Positions 42,501-51,249 of a stretch of 64,000 bases of DNA are shown in pieces. Each line of letters starts with the position of its first letter. Positions within the stretch are counted from its first letter, which is position 1. The stretch comes from Sphingomonas sp. R647 (lineage in GTDB: Bacteria; Pseudomonadota; Alphaproteobacteria; Sphingomonadales; Sphingomonadaceae). The DNA is taken from positions 124,001 to 188,000 of the forward strand of contig NZ_JAIQXT010000003.1 in assembly GCF_020177055.1 (NCBI RefSeq). The letters run 5' to 3'. Below the pieces are notes generated by a model that saw only the letters and a list, made by a program, of their open reading frames with translations, was not told the origin of the DNA and made no database searches. Both the position numbers and the translations under genes were made by a program.

Positions 42501-44928
42501 GCTGCAATCTGGTGGGATTATCAGCCCAGAATGGAGAATTCGCACTGAGCGTACCGCAGATCTCAGCCTGGCCTTTCGCCTGCCGGCGAGCGATGCTGCC
42601 TATCGCTGCACGCGTTGCGCTCGCGTCCATTGCCATCGCAGCGCCGGGGTCTGCACCAACCACGCTTGCCACGGCACCGAGCTTGAGTTGATCCCGCGTG
42701 GGGACGATCTGGACGACTATTATGGCTGGTTGTCGCGCCAGCCGGCACATCGGCTTCGCGTCGAGGAGCTTACCGGGCAGACCAAGCCGCTTGAGGAACA
42801 ACGACGACGCCAGCGCCAGTTCAAGGGTGCCTTGCTCGATCCTCCGCGCGAGAATGTCCTGACGAGCAGCATCGATGTCCTGAGCGTGACCACCACCATG
42901 GAGGTCGGCGTCGACATCGGTTCGCTGCAAAGCGTCGTCATGGCAAATGTTCCGCCGCAGCGCTTCAACTATCAGCAGCGCGTCGGTCGTGCCGGCCGAG
43001 CCGGGCAGCCATTCTCCTACGCTGTGACGTTGTGCCGTGATCGTACCCATGACGACTATTACTTCAACAATGCCCAGCGCATGACCGGGGACGCACCGCC
43101 ACAGCCCTATCTTGACCTTCGACAGGACGACATCGTCCGGCGGGTGATCGCTGCAGAGTTACTTCGGCGTGCCTACCTGTCGTTGCCCGCTGATCAACGG
43201 CCGATCCGTACCAAGGACAGCAATCATGGCAGCTTTGGCCGCCGCGCAGATTGGCGGCAGCAGTACCGAGCGCCGATCGCAGCATGGTTGTCAGGCGCGC
43301 CTGAGGTGCCCGACGTCGTGGCTGGCCTGCTCGCGTGCAGCCCGGGCGATATTGCCGCCCGCATTGTCAGGCTGTCGGCATGGGCGCGTGAGCAGCTGGC
43401 GGCAGATATTGATCGCGCTGTGGACGATGCTCGCCTGATCCAGGATGAACTGAGCGAGTTGCTCGCAACTGCGGGCCTTCTGCCGATGTTCGGTTTCCCC
43501 ACCCGGGTGCGCCCGCTCTACGGACATTGGCCGCGTAGCAGGCGTGACGAGGATAACGCCAAGATCTCGGATCGGCCGCTCGACATGGCAATCTCTAGCT
43601 TCGCGCCGGGGTCTGAGACCCTGAAGGACAAAGAGATTCACGTCGCCTGTGGTTTCACAGCCTTTGAATTCAGCGGCCGCACGGTAAGGCCGATTGACCC
43701 GCTCGGCCCCCAAGCGATGCTGTCGCGCTGCAGGATCTGCGAGGCGACCGAGCTTGATGCGAGCCAGCCCGGACCGTGTACGGTATGCGGCAACGTAACC
43801 GAGATTGTGCCGCTCCATGAACCGCGCGGGTTTCGCACTACCTACCGCGCGATCGACTATGATGAGCAGGCTGAGCGTGGACCTATGCTGCCGCCGCCGC
43901 AGCTTGGGCTGATGCCGCCGGACGCTCCCGAGACGTTGGTTGGCGGGCTTGCACTCCAGCCCATGCCAAGCGTGCCGGTCGTGCTGCTGAACGACAATAA
44001 TGGCCAGCTCTTCTCACTCGCGCAGGAACGCGATGGCAGCCTGTGCGCATGGGACCCAGCGCTCTACTCGCCTAAGGTCGATCTCACCAACCGCACGGCC
44101 CGCAATGATCTGCGTATCGCAATCGGCAGCATCAAGACCACCGACATCCTCCTGCTTGGACTTCGATCGAGCCGTATTCCCGGGCCCGACGATGTGATCG
44201 ATGTCCCGGCGGTGCCCGCCGGCCTCGCGCTGATCTGGTCGTTCACCGAACTGCTTCGCCGAGCAGCAGGCACGGTCCTCGACATCGACCCTGCGGAGCT
44301 TCAGGCGGGTCTGCAGGGGCTCCGCGTCGGTGCGAGCCAGACGCGACGTATCTTCCTTGCAGATGCGCTCGAAAATGGCGCTGGCTATGCACGCCAGCTG
44401 TCGAACGCGACGCTCATGACAGAGGTGCTTGAGGCGATGCGCATGCGATCGGCGGAGGTGTTCGAATCGCCACGCCATCAGCGCAATTGCGACAGTTCCT
44501 GCCCTGATTGCTTGCGCAGCTATGATAACCGCTTCCTTCATTCGCTGCTTGACTGGCGGCTTGCGCTGGACGCTGCCGATCTTGCCGCTGGCTTGCCCTT
44601 GGCAACACAGCGCTGGCTGGGGCTCCAGGAGGAGGAGGCCAACGCCTTTGCGCGAACGATCGGCAGCGACAGAATGCCGATCGAGGCGCGACCAGCGGCG
44701 GGGTTGATGACCTTGCGCGCCCCCGAGACTGCGTCCGTGCTGGTGCTGACCCATCCGCTCTGGCGCGGCCTTAACGAGATGGCCCATTGGACAAGGGATC
44801 AGCATGATGCGGTGAACGCGATCCTTGCCGAAGGCGAGGATGTGACCATCGACTTCCTCGATCTATGGCAGCTTCGCCGCTCGCCCGAGAAGGCGTTCCT
44901 GAAGCTCGCCCAGCCTTCGGTGCCATGA
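39508..44928 (+). CDS. DEAD/DEAH helicase with C-terminal DUF1998 zinc module (DruE/DrmA-B-like)
   Basis: 1,806 residues, start ATG behind AAGGA. Helicase core: Walker A VTTGTGSGKTECFLLP at ~120, DELH box LVVDELHSYRG at ~325, SAT-like TSASLDGQ, and motif VI VGRAGRAGQPF at ~1160. Zinc-type Cys pairs occur near 500-550 (CANPNCDQ; CGCGARVLELLYCFQCGEP) and near the end (CDSSCPDCLRSYDN at ~1660), the latter typical of DUF1998. In Druantia this is DruE; in DISARM the helicase (DrmA) and DUF1998 (DrmB) are separate genes. Expected role: ATP-driven DNA translocation in phage defence. Confidence 0.8.
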   Translation: MARATPTSLYNALKEGYLRYFDTAFWLRDPQLVAERRRLLEEDGLIFQEPLLETLLPYPEGPTIADACAAAGVDPASASKLSNMLFPGAPERRLRTHQAQALMVSLAPAAASRRNLVVTTGTGSGKTECFLLPILARLLMESQHWGTPAQIEPWWEDAAAQGTWPHLRSRSHRPSAVRAIVLYPTNALVEDQVSRLRRALQASVDRSGAPSFFFGRYTGATLGSQTLPALLDNPPTQEVAADLRRIEAEHRAIAGREAELVSQFSDPRSGEMLTRWDMVMAAPDVLVTNLSMLNVMLMRDAEERIFASTRQWLASDPDHCLTLVVDELHSYRGTQGTEVALVVRNLLRRLGLAPTSPQLRCIATSASLDGQAGRDYVEQFFGVPQESFEIIEGDPAPVPPHRRLVTSRLAALRTADDATLAQAAASDGLIEALAGAALSDGDSRPKPISQVRDALLDVPSGPEAVDAMEAVLAAIGQRDAGFGAPRFRAHAMVRMIRGFWACANPNCDQVEESFRSPERRIGKLYPAPRARCGCGARVLELLYCFQCGEPSLGGFVSSDSASAATPDQWYLNAGPRSVPAREVELVFRRRYDQYMWYWPRPAPTTPSWTKTPPGAQRPVRFSFEDAMLDHGLGLLRKARRSEAPTGCYLRVARQPEHDRAIIPALPDRCPHCSETGYNKEAAVYFGGVVRTPIRAHTTGTGQVTQILTDRLVDTLGDNGAAARTIVFTDSRDDAAKVGAGLEHNHFRDLLRQLLRRAIAPRQQRSIAMLMRDAASGVQLEGEEAERLARGRSQNPDAWAAYRLAARGAADDEELALIEAFQRELAASPDPTWGEVLQEIEREMVSLGVNPAGPKVSLRKIEGIDWWQFYDAPSGEWSRLPPGSSSRGARTHQLILAHELADVIFDRAGRDLESIGAAFLAPVQPLERAISLPGSAAAEVLASSIRIIGLLKGFSEDPTAGRGGFVNQDMPTRLRDYLAAVAVRLRVDAAQLKQEVQDTLQSGGIISPEWRIRTERTADLSLAFRLPASDAAYRCTRCARVHCHRSAGVCTNHACHGTELELIPRGDDLDDYYGWLSRQPAHRLRVEELTGQTKPLEEQRRRQRQFKGALLDPPRENVLTSSIDVLSVTTTMEVGVDIGSLQSVVMANVPPQRFNYQQRVGRAGRAGQPFSYAVTLCRDRTHDDYYFNNAQRMTGDAPPQPYLDLRQDDIVRRVIAAELLRRAYLSLPADQRPIRTKDSNHGSFGRRADWRQQYRAPIAAWLSGAPEVPDVVAGLLACSPGDIAARIVRLSAWAREQLAADIDRAVDDARLIQDELSELLATAGLLPMFGFPTRVRPLYGHWPRSRRDEDNAKISDRPLDMAISSFAPGSETLKDKEIHVACGFTAFEFSGRTVRPIDPLGPQAMLSRCRICEATELDASQPGPCTVCGNVTEIVPLHEPRGFRTTYRAIDYDEQAERGPMLPPPQLGLMPPDAPETLVGGLALQPMPSVPVVLLNDNNGQLFSLAQERDGSLCAWDPALYSPKVDLTNRTARNDLRIAIGSIKTTDILLLGLRSSRIPGPDDVIDVPAVPAGLALIWSFTELLRRAAGTVLDIDPAELQAGLQGLRVGASQTRRIFLADALENGAGYARQLSNATLMTEVLEAMRMRSAEVFESPRHQRNCDSSCPDCLRSYDNRFLHSLLDWRLALDAADLAAGLPLATQRWLGLQEEEANAFARTIGSDRMPIEARPAAGLMTLRAPETASVLVLTHPLWRGLNEMAHWTRDQHDAVNAILAEGEDVTIDFLDLWQLRRSPEKAFLKLAQPSVP

Positions 44929-44929
44929 G

Positions 44930-46882
44930 ATGATTGAGATCATAGGCCCCGAGGACCGCGATGAGACGCGCTATGCCGAGCGCCTTGCCGCATTGCTGCG
45001 CCAGGCTTGGCCAGACATTGAGGAAAGCAGTGACGTCATCAAGATTGCTAGCTGCGCGAAGGTGTTTGGCGGCCGGGTGCAGGATATCGACCTGGTGATC
45101 CTTGCGCGCCTGAACGGCAGGCGGTTTCGGCCACGCCGTAAGGTCTTGATCCAATCGCCCGACGGCGCTCGTGAGCATCTTGGCGATATCAGTCTGCGCA
45201 ACCTGGTCCTTACCATCGAGCTCAAGAGCCACGATCCGCGCGACGTACGCTTTGACGGACTGGGAGTGTCGGTGCGCTACCGCCAGGACGGTTGGAAAAG
45301 TGCAACCGAGCAAGCTGTCGAGCAGATGTTCTCCTTTCTCAGCGACTGCGACCAGCGGCTTGGCGAGCGGCCGCGCGTCATCAACTTGGTGGCGCTTCAG
45401 AATGTCGAAGATGCGGATCTGCCACGTCGGCCGCACAACATCCTGGCCGGGAACCAAGGACTGGCGTCGATCCTGACGACCTTGGCGGAGATGCGGCAGC
45501 CATGGCTTTCTGGCGGCACGGTGCCGTCGCTGTCGTGCTGTAACGACGGGCTTGCTGACCGGCTCGAGCGGCTCCCGATTTTCATCCCGTTGCAGCCGAC
45601 AAAGCTTGACCGCCGTCGCATGGAGCGCCTCGCTCAGCGTGCACCTCAGCTTGACACGCTTGAAGACGATCTCGGTCAGAAAGCCTTTATCCTGCGTGGC
45701 CATGGCGGTACCGGAAAGACCAGCCTGCTCCTCAATCTTGCGGCGCGCGCCTTTCATGAGCGCGGCGCCCGCTCGCTCCTGCTAACCTATAACCAGGCCT
45801 TGGCCGCCGACCTTCGACGCCTGATGGCGCTGACGGCCATTCCTGGCGCGGATGACGCGGGCGGGATCCGCGTCGAGACTGTCATCACGCTGGTCGGCCG
45901 GGTGCTGCAACGCTTCGACCTTTTGCGGGAGGATGAGGATCTCCTGTCCGACTATCCAGCGCGTGCGCGAATGCTCGCCGAGCTTATTGCGGCTGGAGAT
46001 ATCAGCGAGGAGCAGCTGGCCGGGCTCCGGACTCGCGAACCAGATCTTTTTCTCTTCGACCATGTGCTTATCGATGAGGGGCAGGATTGGCCGCCGAGCG
46101 AGGTGGAGATCATCCGCTCGATCTTCGGCCCGGAACGGATCGTCGTCGCCGATGGCATCGATCAGCTGGTGCGGGGCGATGTCGCCAGCTGGCGCTATGG
46201 CGCGGCGGGGCGTGCGGTGCGGGTTGAGCCACTCCACGACAGCCTGCGGATGAAAAGCAACCTGGCAAGCTTCACGCGCTTCGTGGCTGGCGAGCTCGGC
46301 GTTCCCGGCTGGAACCTGCGTCCGAATGACCAGGCGCCCGGCGGTAAGGCGCTGCTTGTGGAAGGCGACCTGCTACGCTCGGCAGCGCTTCATCATACTT
46401 TGATTGCGGAAGCCAAACAGGCCGGGAACAGCCCTATCGATCTTTTGTATGTGGTGCATCCTGAGCTTGCGCGGGTTGGCGCAGATGGGCTGAGCAAGGC
46501 TGCCAGCTTTCTCGCAAGCCAAGGGTTCAGTTGCTGGGATGGGACAAGCTATGATGCTCGAAGAGACATGCCGCGCGACGTGATGGCCCCACGCATCGTA
46601 CATTATGAAAGTTGCCGAGGCTTAGAAGGCTGGACCGTCATCGCCGCGGCTCTCGACTGCTTCTGGGAGCGGCGGTTGGCGGCTGGCGCCGATGTCTTAG
46701 CCGATTCGCTCGTGCTGCCCGAGCAGGCTGCGCGGCAACGCGCCGCACAATGGATGATGATTCCGTTGTCACGCGCGATGGACACGCTTGTGTTGAATGT
46801 GACGCGACGCGACAGCGAAATTGGCCGCGTGCTGGAACGTGCTGCGCGCGCCATGCCAGATATCGTCAGCTGGACGCCCTAA
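44930..46882 (+). CDS. Nuclease-UvrD-like helicase fusion
   Basis: 650 residues starting 1 bp after the helicase stop. The N-terminal ~160 residues carry a nuclease-type DIDLVIL ... LTIELKSHD pair (Asp, ExK), NERD-like. A superfamily-1 helicase follows with Walker A LRGHGGTGKTSLLLNLA, Walker B VLIDEGQDWP and a late motif YESCRGLEGW(T) leading to ALSRAMDTLVLNV-like motif VI. It probably loads on and cuts or processes DNA together with the preceding helicase. This third gene is not a standard Druantia component. Confidence 0.75.
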   Translation: MIEIIGPEDRDETRYAERLAALLRQAWPDIEESSDVIKIASCAKVFGGRVQDIDLVILARLNGRRFRPRRKVLIQSPDGAREHLGDISLRNLVLTIELKSHDPRDVRFDGLGVSVRYRQDGWKSATEQAVEQMFSFLSDCDQRLGERPRVINLVALQNVEDADLPRRPHNILAGNQGLASILTTLAEMRQPWLSGGTVPSLSCCNDGLADRLERLPIFIPLQPTKLDRRRMERLAQRAPQLDTLEDDLGQKAFILRGHGGTGKTSLLLNLAARAFHERGARSLLLTYNQALAADLRRLMALTAIPGADDAGGIRVETVITLVGRVLQRFDLLREDEDLLSDYPARARMLAELIAAGDISEEQLAGLRTREPDLFLFDHVLIDEGQDWPPSEVEIIRSIFGPERIVVADGIDQLVRGDVASWRYGAAGRAVRVEPLHDSLRMKSNLASFTRFVAGELGVPGWNLRPNDQAPGGKALLVEGDLLRSAALHHTLIAEAKQAGNSPIDLLYVVHPELARVGADGLSKAASFLASQGFSCWDGTSYDARRDMPRDVMAPRIVHYESCRGLEGWTVIAAALDCFWERRLAAGADVLADSLVLPEQAARQRAAQWMMIPLSRAMDTLVLNVTRRDSEIGRVLERAARAMPDIVSWTP

Positions 46883-47241
46883 CGGTTAGGGCGGCGGGCA
46901 CGCCCGGACGCTCTAGCCCATGCAAATGATACAGGGCCGGCACTCGGTGGAGACAAGACAACGGTACACGGGCCAAGGGTCCAAAAATGCCGACCGCACC
47001 AACGTTCGGGTGGTACGGGCGCTACGCATAGTGGTCGCCGTGGAACTGCCTTGAGGCTGCGAACGGCTGAGCCCACGACACTCCTTGTCTAATGGATCTG
47101 CGTTGGTGCTGCCATCAACGGCGAAAGGCAGCAACTTGTTGCCATTGGCAAAGAGCCACTCGATCTGGCATCCATCAAGCCGGGGGGGGACGCGATGCGC
47201 TTGTCGTGGGCGCCTTCCGACCGCGACGAAGGTATCCATAA
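46883..47241. other. Intergenic stretch before the Septu-like pair, no confident gene
   Basis: 359 bp separating the helicase operon from the ATPase gene. Short frames on both strands lack family motifs; a minus-strand frame containing CQIEWLFANGNKLLPFAVDG reads naturally and may be a remnant. It should hold the promoter for the ATPase/HNH operon, though no clear -35/-10 pair was seen. Confidence 0.35.
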
Positions 47242-49284
47242 ATGGCTCGACTCTCGAAAAAGAGATTATTGGACATCATTGTTGACTCGCTCGAGCGCTC
47301 GGGCTGCGCAATCACAGCGACTTCATCAGGAGATGAGCATCCATTTCGGTTTGAGATCGAAAGTGGAAGTTCATCGGTAAAGGTTCGAACTTATATCTGG
47401 AATACGACCCATGGCGGTGCATCGCGAAGTGTCGATGAATTCAGGATCCAGATCACAAGCGGGATACAGGCGTTCGAGCGAGAACCGCATGGCGTCACGC
47501 TCATCCTTGGTTGGAGCGAGACTTACAAGGTTTTTGCGGGATTCGATATTGCCTATCACGACGGTTCGCTAGGCTCGTCACCATCGATTCAAATCGGCGA
47601 GGCTACGATGGCTCTTGCCGCTACTCGCGGCTTCGCTGCTCAGCAGAAGTCGAATCGCGAAATCGCCGTCGCGGTTCGCAGGGACAAACTCGCAGATTAT
47701 GTTTTGGCGCACACCGCTGTTCACGCAGGCAATGTGGATCTTTCTGACAAGCCAGACCTTGGGCATGCACCGCCTTCCGAGGGCATCGATTTTGAGTTGC
47801 TGGAAGTGGAGGCGGCGGCGGTCAACATCGCCACCCTGTGGCGGAAAAATCCCGTGTGGATGCATCCTCAAATCAAACTCGATCATCGTCCCGCCGCGGC
47901 AGCGCCGCCCAACTGCGATCACTTAACGGCGGTGATCGGGCGAAATGGGACTGGCAAAAGCCATCTCTTGAGTGCGATCGTAGATACATTCATCGGTCTG
48001 GAGTTAGTTGCAACCCGACGCCGGAATCGGCTTCGCGCAATGCCTTTAGCGCGACTCCGATACAGAATAGGCGAGAAGATATGCGAGCTCATCCGTAAAC
48101 CTAACGGTGACTGCGATGTCACCGTGAACGGAACTCCGATTGAGCTAGGGGACGCGCCACTGCCTCAAAGAGTTGTAGCGTTGACGATCACGCCGTTTGA
48201 TAAATTTCACGTCCCCGAACTATCGCGCTCTTCGAGCGGAGAGGAGCAGCCGTCTCGCTATCGCTATCTTGGGCTCCGGGACCGTACCAACAAAGCATCT
48301 ATCGAAAATTTGCTCTTCCGTTCTTTGAACAGCCTGTTCGAGAGGTCTAGCAATCCAGCTGTAAAGCGAGCCCGTATTGGGCGTGTATTCGAATTTTTAG
48401 ATCTCGTTCCGAAAATTACCGTCGTCTATCGTGTCAGAATTTCGAAGGATGTTAGTGCTGTCGCAGCAGCTGGTAAGTCCATCTTGGCGCCGGGAGTCAT
48501 AAAAAATCGAGCGATCTTCCATCGCGCGAGCGAACTGGTGAAGTCCGAAGAGTTTTCGGAGGACGAAATCGCTAATGCAATAAACCAAGTTGGAGCGCGC
48601 TCCCAAAATGGATTCATCCGCCTAACCGCGGATTTTGGAGACGGAGGGCAACTTGATAATCTGTTTGCCGCTTTCCAGGGATTGCGGCGGTCGGGATTTC
48701 TTCAGCTGCGCGCCGTCGAAGTGGAGCAGAATGGTGGATTGGTTACCGATCTAAAGCGCGCGAGTTCGGGTCAACTCGGCATGGCGACGGCCCTGCTGTC
48801 GCTTGCGTCGGAGATACAAGACGGAAGCCTTGTTCTGATAGATGAGCCCGAGATCAGCCTGCACCCGGAGTGGCAGGTCAAATACATCGGACTGCTTTTA
48901 GAAACCTTCGAAGCGTACGAAGGATGTCACTTTATTATCGCAACTCACTCACCGCTTGTGATCTCGGAATTGCCTCCCCACGCTACGCTCATCGCACTAG
49001 ACAATCCGGATTCACCACCAGCTCCGGCTCTCGCGGGCCAGTCCGCCGACGTCCTACTGGCTGAAGCGTTTCAGATGATTTCGAATGGCAATCTGCATAT
49101 CCGTGATTTGCTTGTGCAAGCGCTTCGCGACGCGGCGGACGGAAAGGCGGCAACGCAAGAGTTCCGCGATAGCGTGGATCATTTGTCGAAGCTCACCAAA
49201 GATCTGCCACCTGAAAGCGGAATTCGTACCGTGGTGGAGGGACTGTCCGAAGCTGCAACTGACGCGCTATCCGACGCAGAATGA
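47242..49284 (+). CDS. ptuA: Septu-like (PtuA-type) ATPase with extra N-terminal domain
   Basis: 680 residues. The C-terminal ABC/SMC-like ATPase has Walker A VIGRNGTGKSHLL (~230), a signature-like ASSGQLGMATALLSL and Walker B LVLIDEPEISLHP (~531), then ATHSPLVISELP. Residues 1-165 form a separate domain (KVFAGFDIAYHDGSLGSSPSIQ; IAVAVRRDKLADYV) shared with the frameshifted protein at 30673; it resembles the methylase-associated (MTaX1-type) domains of restriction systems (family name tentative). The HNH gene overlaps its end, as in Septu (PtuA-PtuB), an anti-phage system. Confidence 0.78.
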   Translation: MARLSKKRLLDIIVDSLERSGCAITATSSGDEHPFRFEIESGSSSVKVRTYIWNTTHGGASRSVDEFRIQITSGIQAFEREPHGVTLILGWSETYKVFAGFDIAYHDGSLGSSPSIQIGEATMALAATRGFAAQQKSNREIAVAVRRDKLADYVLAHTAVHAGNVDLSDKPDLGHAPPSEGIDFELLEVEAAAVNIATLWRKNPVWMHPQIKLDHRPAAAAPPNCDHLTAVIGRNGTGKSHLLSAIVDTFIGLELVATRRRNRLRAMPLARLRYRIGEKICELIRKPNGDCDVTVNGTPIELGDAPLPQRVVALTITPFDKFHVPELSRSSSGEEQPSRYRYLGLRDRTNKASIENLLFRSLNSLFERSSNPAVKRARIGRVFEFLDLVPKITVVYRVRISKDVSAVAAAGKSILAPGVIKNRAIFHRASELVKSEEFSEDEIANAINQVGARSQNGFIRLTADFGDGGQLDNLFAAFQGLRRSGFLQLRAVEVEQNGGLVTDLKRASSGQLGMATALLSLASEIQDGSLVLIDEPEISLHPEWQVKYIGLLLETFEAYEGCHFIIATHSPLVISELPPHATLIALDNPDSPPAPALAGQSADVLLAEAFQMISNGNLHIRDLLVQALRDAADGKAATQEFRDSVDHLSKLTKDLPPESGIRTVVEGLSEAATDALSDAE

Positions 49285-49919
49285 TGCAGGCGATTACCTA
49301 CTCCGCGGCAGAGAAGGCCATAGTTGATGCGTTTAACGCGCTGCCATTTAATGACAAGAAGGCGTCATATTGGTCAGATGACGTAACGAAAGCGACTCGA
49401 GACGCCATAAAAGACTTCTATATCTTGGAGCAGGATTATCGCTGCTGCTACTGTCGCCGGAAGGTGTTATCCAAAAATAAGGGTGACTGGCAGGGGGATC
49501 ACGTCATCGCTCGCGATACCCACGCTCAATTCATGTTTGAGCCAAAGAACTTGGCTATCTGCTGCAGAGGCTGCAACGGCGAAAAATCAAACAAGAATGT
49601 ACTCAGGAATGCGAAGCGCAAGACATTCCCCGTGAACTCTGATGACTACCTGATCGTGCACCCTCACATGGATGACTATGATGATCATATCCGCTGGTTT
49701 GGTCAGGTGTGTGCCCCACGTAAATCAAATAAGGGAGCGAAGACTATAGAAATGTGCGGCCTCATGAGGTTTGCGGCAGATTACGCCGGCCTGGACACCG
49801 ACATGAATGACCGGCGCTTCGACGAGCTCGTCGGTCAGCTGATGACGACCAATTCCAAGCTCGAGGGTGCATCTATCTTGGCGGGTTTGAAAGTGTATAT
49901 CGATAACCTAGCGAACTGA
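49281..49919 (+). CDS. ptuB: HNH nuclease, PtuB-type partner
   Basis: 212 residues, starting at an ATG that overlaps the ATPase stop (ATGATG). HNH fold: CxxC (CCYCRRKV), DHVIARDTHAQFMFEP with the catalytic His, NLAICCRGCNGEKSN with Asn and the second CxxC. In Septu the HNH protein cleaves nucleic acid when the ATPase senses infection. The overlap makes a stoichiometric complex likely. The only other candidate for this pair is a retron-like accessory unit, but no reverse transcriptase is present. Confidence 0.82.
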   Translation: MMQAITYSAAEKAIVDAFNALPFNDKKASYWSDDVTKATRDAIKDFYILEQDYRCCYCRRKVLSKNKGDWQGDHVIARDTHAQFMFEPKNLAICCRGCNGEKSNKNVLRNAKRKTFPVNSDDYLIVHPHMDDYDDHIRWFGQVCAPRKSNKGAKTIEMCGLMRFAADYAGLDTDMNDRRFDELVGQLMTTNSKLEGASILAGLKVYIDNLAN

Positions 49920-50052
49920 CCTCGGGACTGAAGGCATTTTGCTCCCGCTCAGCAGCGCGCAACCGCCGGTTATACCGACTCGCGGAGAACGCGCGCGGAG
50001 GCTTGGCAAGATGCTGGCGTCTGCTCAGCGTCACCTTTGACACGAAACTCTC

Positions 50053-50545
50053 TTAACTCACCGTCTGCCCAGTTCGCCCCCGACCAAACTGCCAATCAAT
50101 CCCCTCGGGATCATTCCGCAGATGCAGGTCGATCGAATAGCGCCCACCAAATGCGTTGGCGACCGTCGATCGTTCGGTCGACTTGCGTCGCCTCCGCGCT
50201 ACGCGGATCAATCCGGACCGTCGATCCTTCCGGCACGATGGCGTCGCGTCGCCGCGCCCCGATCTCGATATAGTGAACCCGGCCGTCGATGCCGTCCATC
50301 ATGACGGAGTGCCGGTCGAGGAGTTCATTGGACATGCCCGATGGATCAGTCGCCCGACGATAGGTCCACTCGGCTGGTCGTCGAAGACATGGTCGGCAGC
50401 GGCGCGGTCTAACCGGCGGGCGGTCAACTCGCAGAGATGGTGCGGATGATATCGCCGCGCTCGGCGATGTGGCCGAGCGCGGCATCACCCTTCGGCGGGA
50501 TCAAGGCGGCGAAGGGCGGCTTCGAGCCCAAGCACGAAGTTATGT
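50053..50545 (-). pseudogene. Remnant of a DUF3363 relaxase
   Basis: Minus-strand fragments in shifting frames match the middle of the intact relaxase at 55012. Examples: LGHIAERGDIIRTI against LGRRGDIIRTM, GPIVGRLIHRG against EPIIGQVVQRG, DGIDGRVHYIEIG against DGIDGRTHYVDIG, and AFGGRYSIDLHLRNDP against ANGGRYSVDIHLRHD. At least three frame breaks separate the pieces, ending at TAA 50053. It is a decayed second mobilisation gene, showing that an older element once lay here. Confidence 0.75.
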
Positions 50546-51249
50546 GAGAGACATGGGGGAGTTCGAGCTTAACGATTGGTACGCCTGGGATCGCGTCTGC
50601 GGGCGCCTGAGGCTGTTAAGCCCGCGGCGCCTCGCGCATGGCGCGAGCGCGCTCTATCGCCCGCTGCGCGGAGCGACCGAGCCTGAAAGTCTCGGCCTTC
50701 GGTAATGATCGCTGGCGCTGCCGGCGGGTCGGCCTGAAATGGAGCGGGGCTGATGACGCACTCTGCCGGCTGACGCCGGACAGGGTGCGGCTCCTGATCG
50801 CGGCCCCGCGGTACTCCGGCTGCGCAGCCGGGCGGCGCGCCCGGTTTCGGCGCGGACGACATCTGCCGCCCGGCGCTCGAAGCCCGGTTCGACGCCGCTG
50901 ATCCGTCTGCTCCGCTCGGGGTGCCAGCCTTTGTAGTGCGGCTGCGCCGCAGGTCTGCTGCGGTCGCCGCTTGCGCGGCGGCGCTGTTTGCGGGCTTTCC
51001 CGGAGTGCGGGAATGGGCGGCGCTCCCTGCTAGGTCCGCCCGCGTTCCCGGCAAGCCGGGCTGCGCCCGGCTCCTTCACTCCGTTGCGGCCCTGCGGGTG
51101 CCGGCCCCGCTCTTGCGGACCTCTCCGATCGCTTTCTGCCGCCCACCCCCGCTTCCGGGGGCCGTGTGGTTTTCGGGACGGTGCAGGAGGCTCGCGATGT
51201 GTGGTGGTTGCTACTGTTTGGTTTTGGGAAAAGTTCGGGAGTGGGTACG
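50546..51249. other. GC-rich non-coding spacer before the DUF2958 gene
   Basis: About 700 bp of very GC-rich sequence with many short inverted repeats (e.g. GCGCCTCGCGC-type and GCCGGGCTGCGCCCGGC near 51055) and no family-like frame. Such spacers are common upstream of DUF2958 modules in sphingomonad mobile elements. I see no clear gene; it may be the degraded rest of the old element or a leader/regulatory RNA. Confidence 0.4.

Noticed and set aside
42013..43050. 345-codon minus-strand frame inside the helicase gene
   Set aside because: Shadow frame; the plus-strand frame contains helicase motif VI in this region.
36428..46882. dpd (7-deazapurine-in-DNA) cluster with DpdJ/DpdK-like helicase and PLD
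   Set aside because: The helicase and PLD could suggest it, but no TGT-like dpdA or deazapurine synthesis gene is in the window.
47242..49919. Retron with Septu-type accessory genes
   Set aside because: No reverse transcriptase or msr/msd-like region precedes the ATPase.
50546..51249. Arginine/proline-rich frames on both strands in the GC-rich spacer
   Set aside because: Several frames are open at once, as expected of very high GC, and none has a ribosome site or motif.
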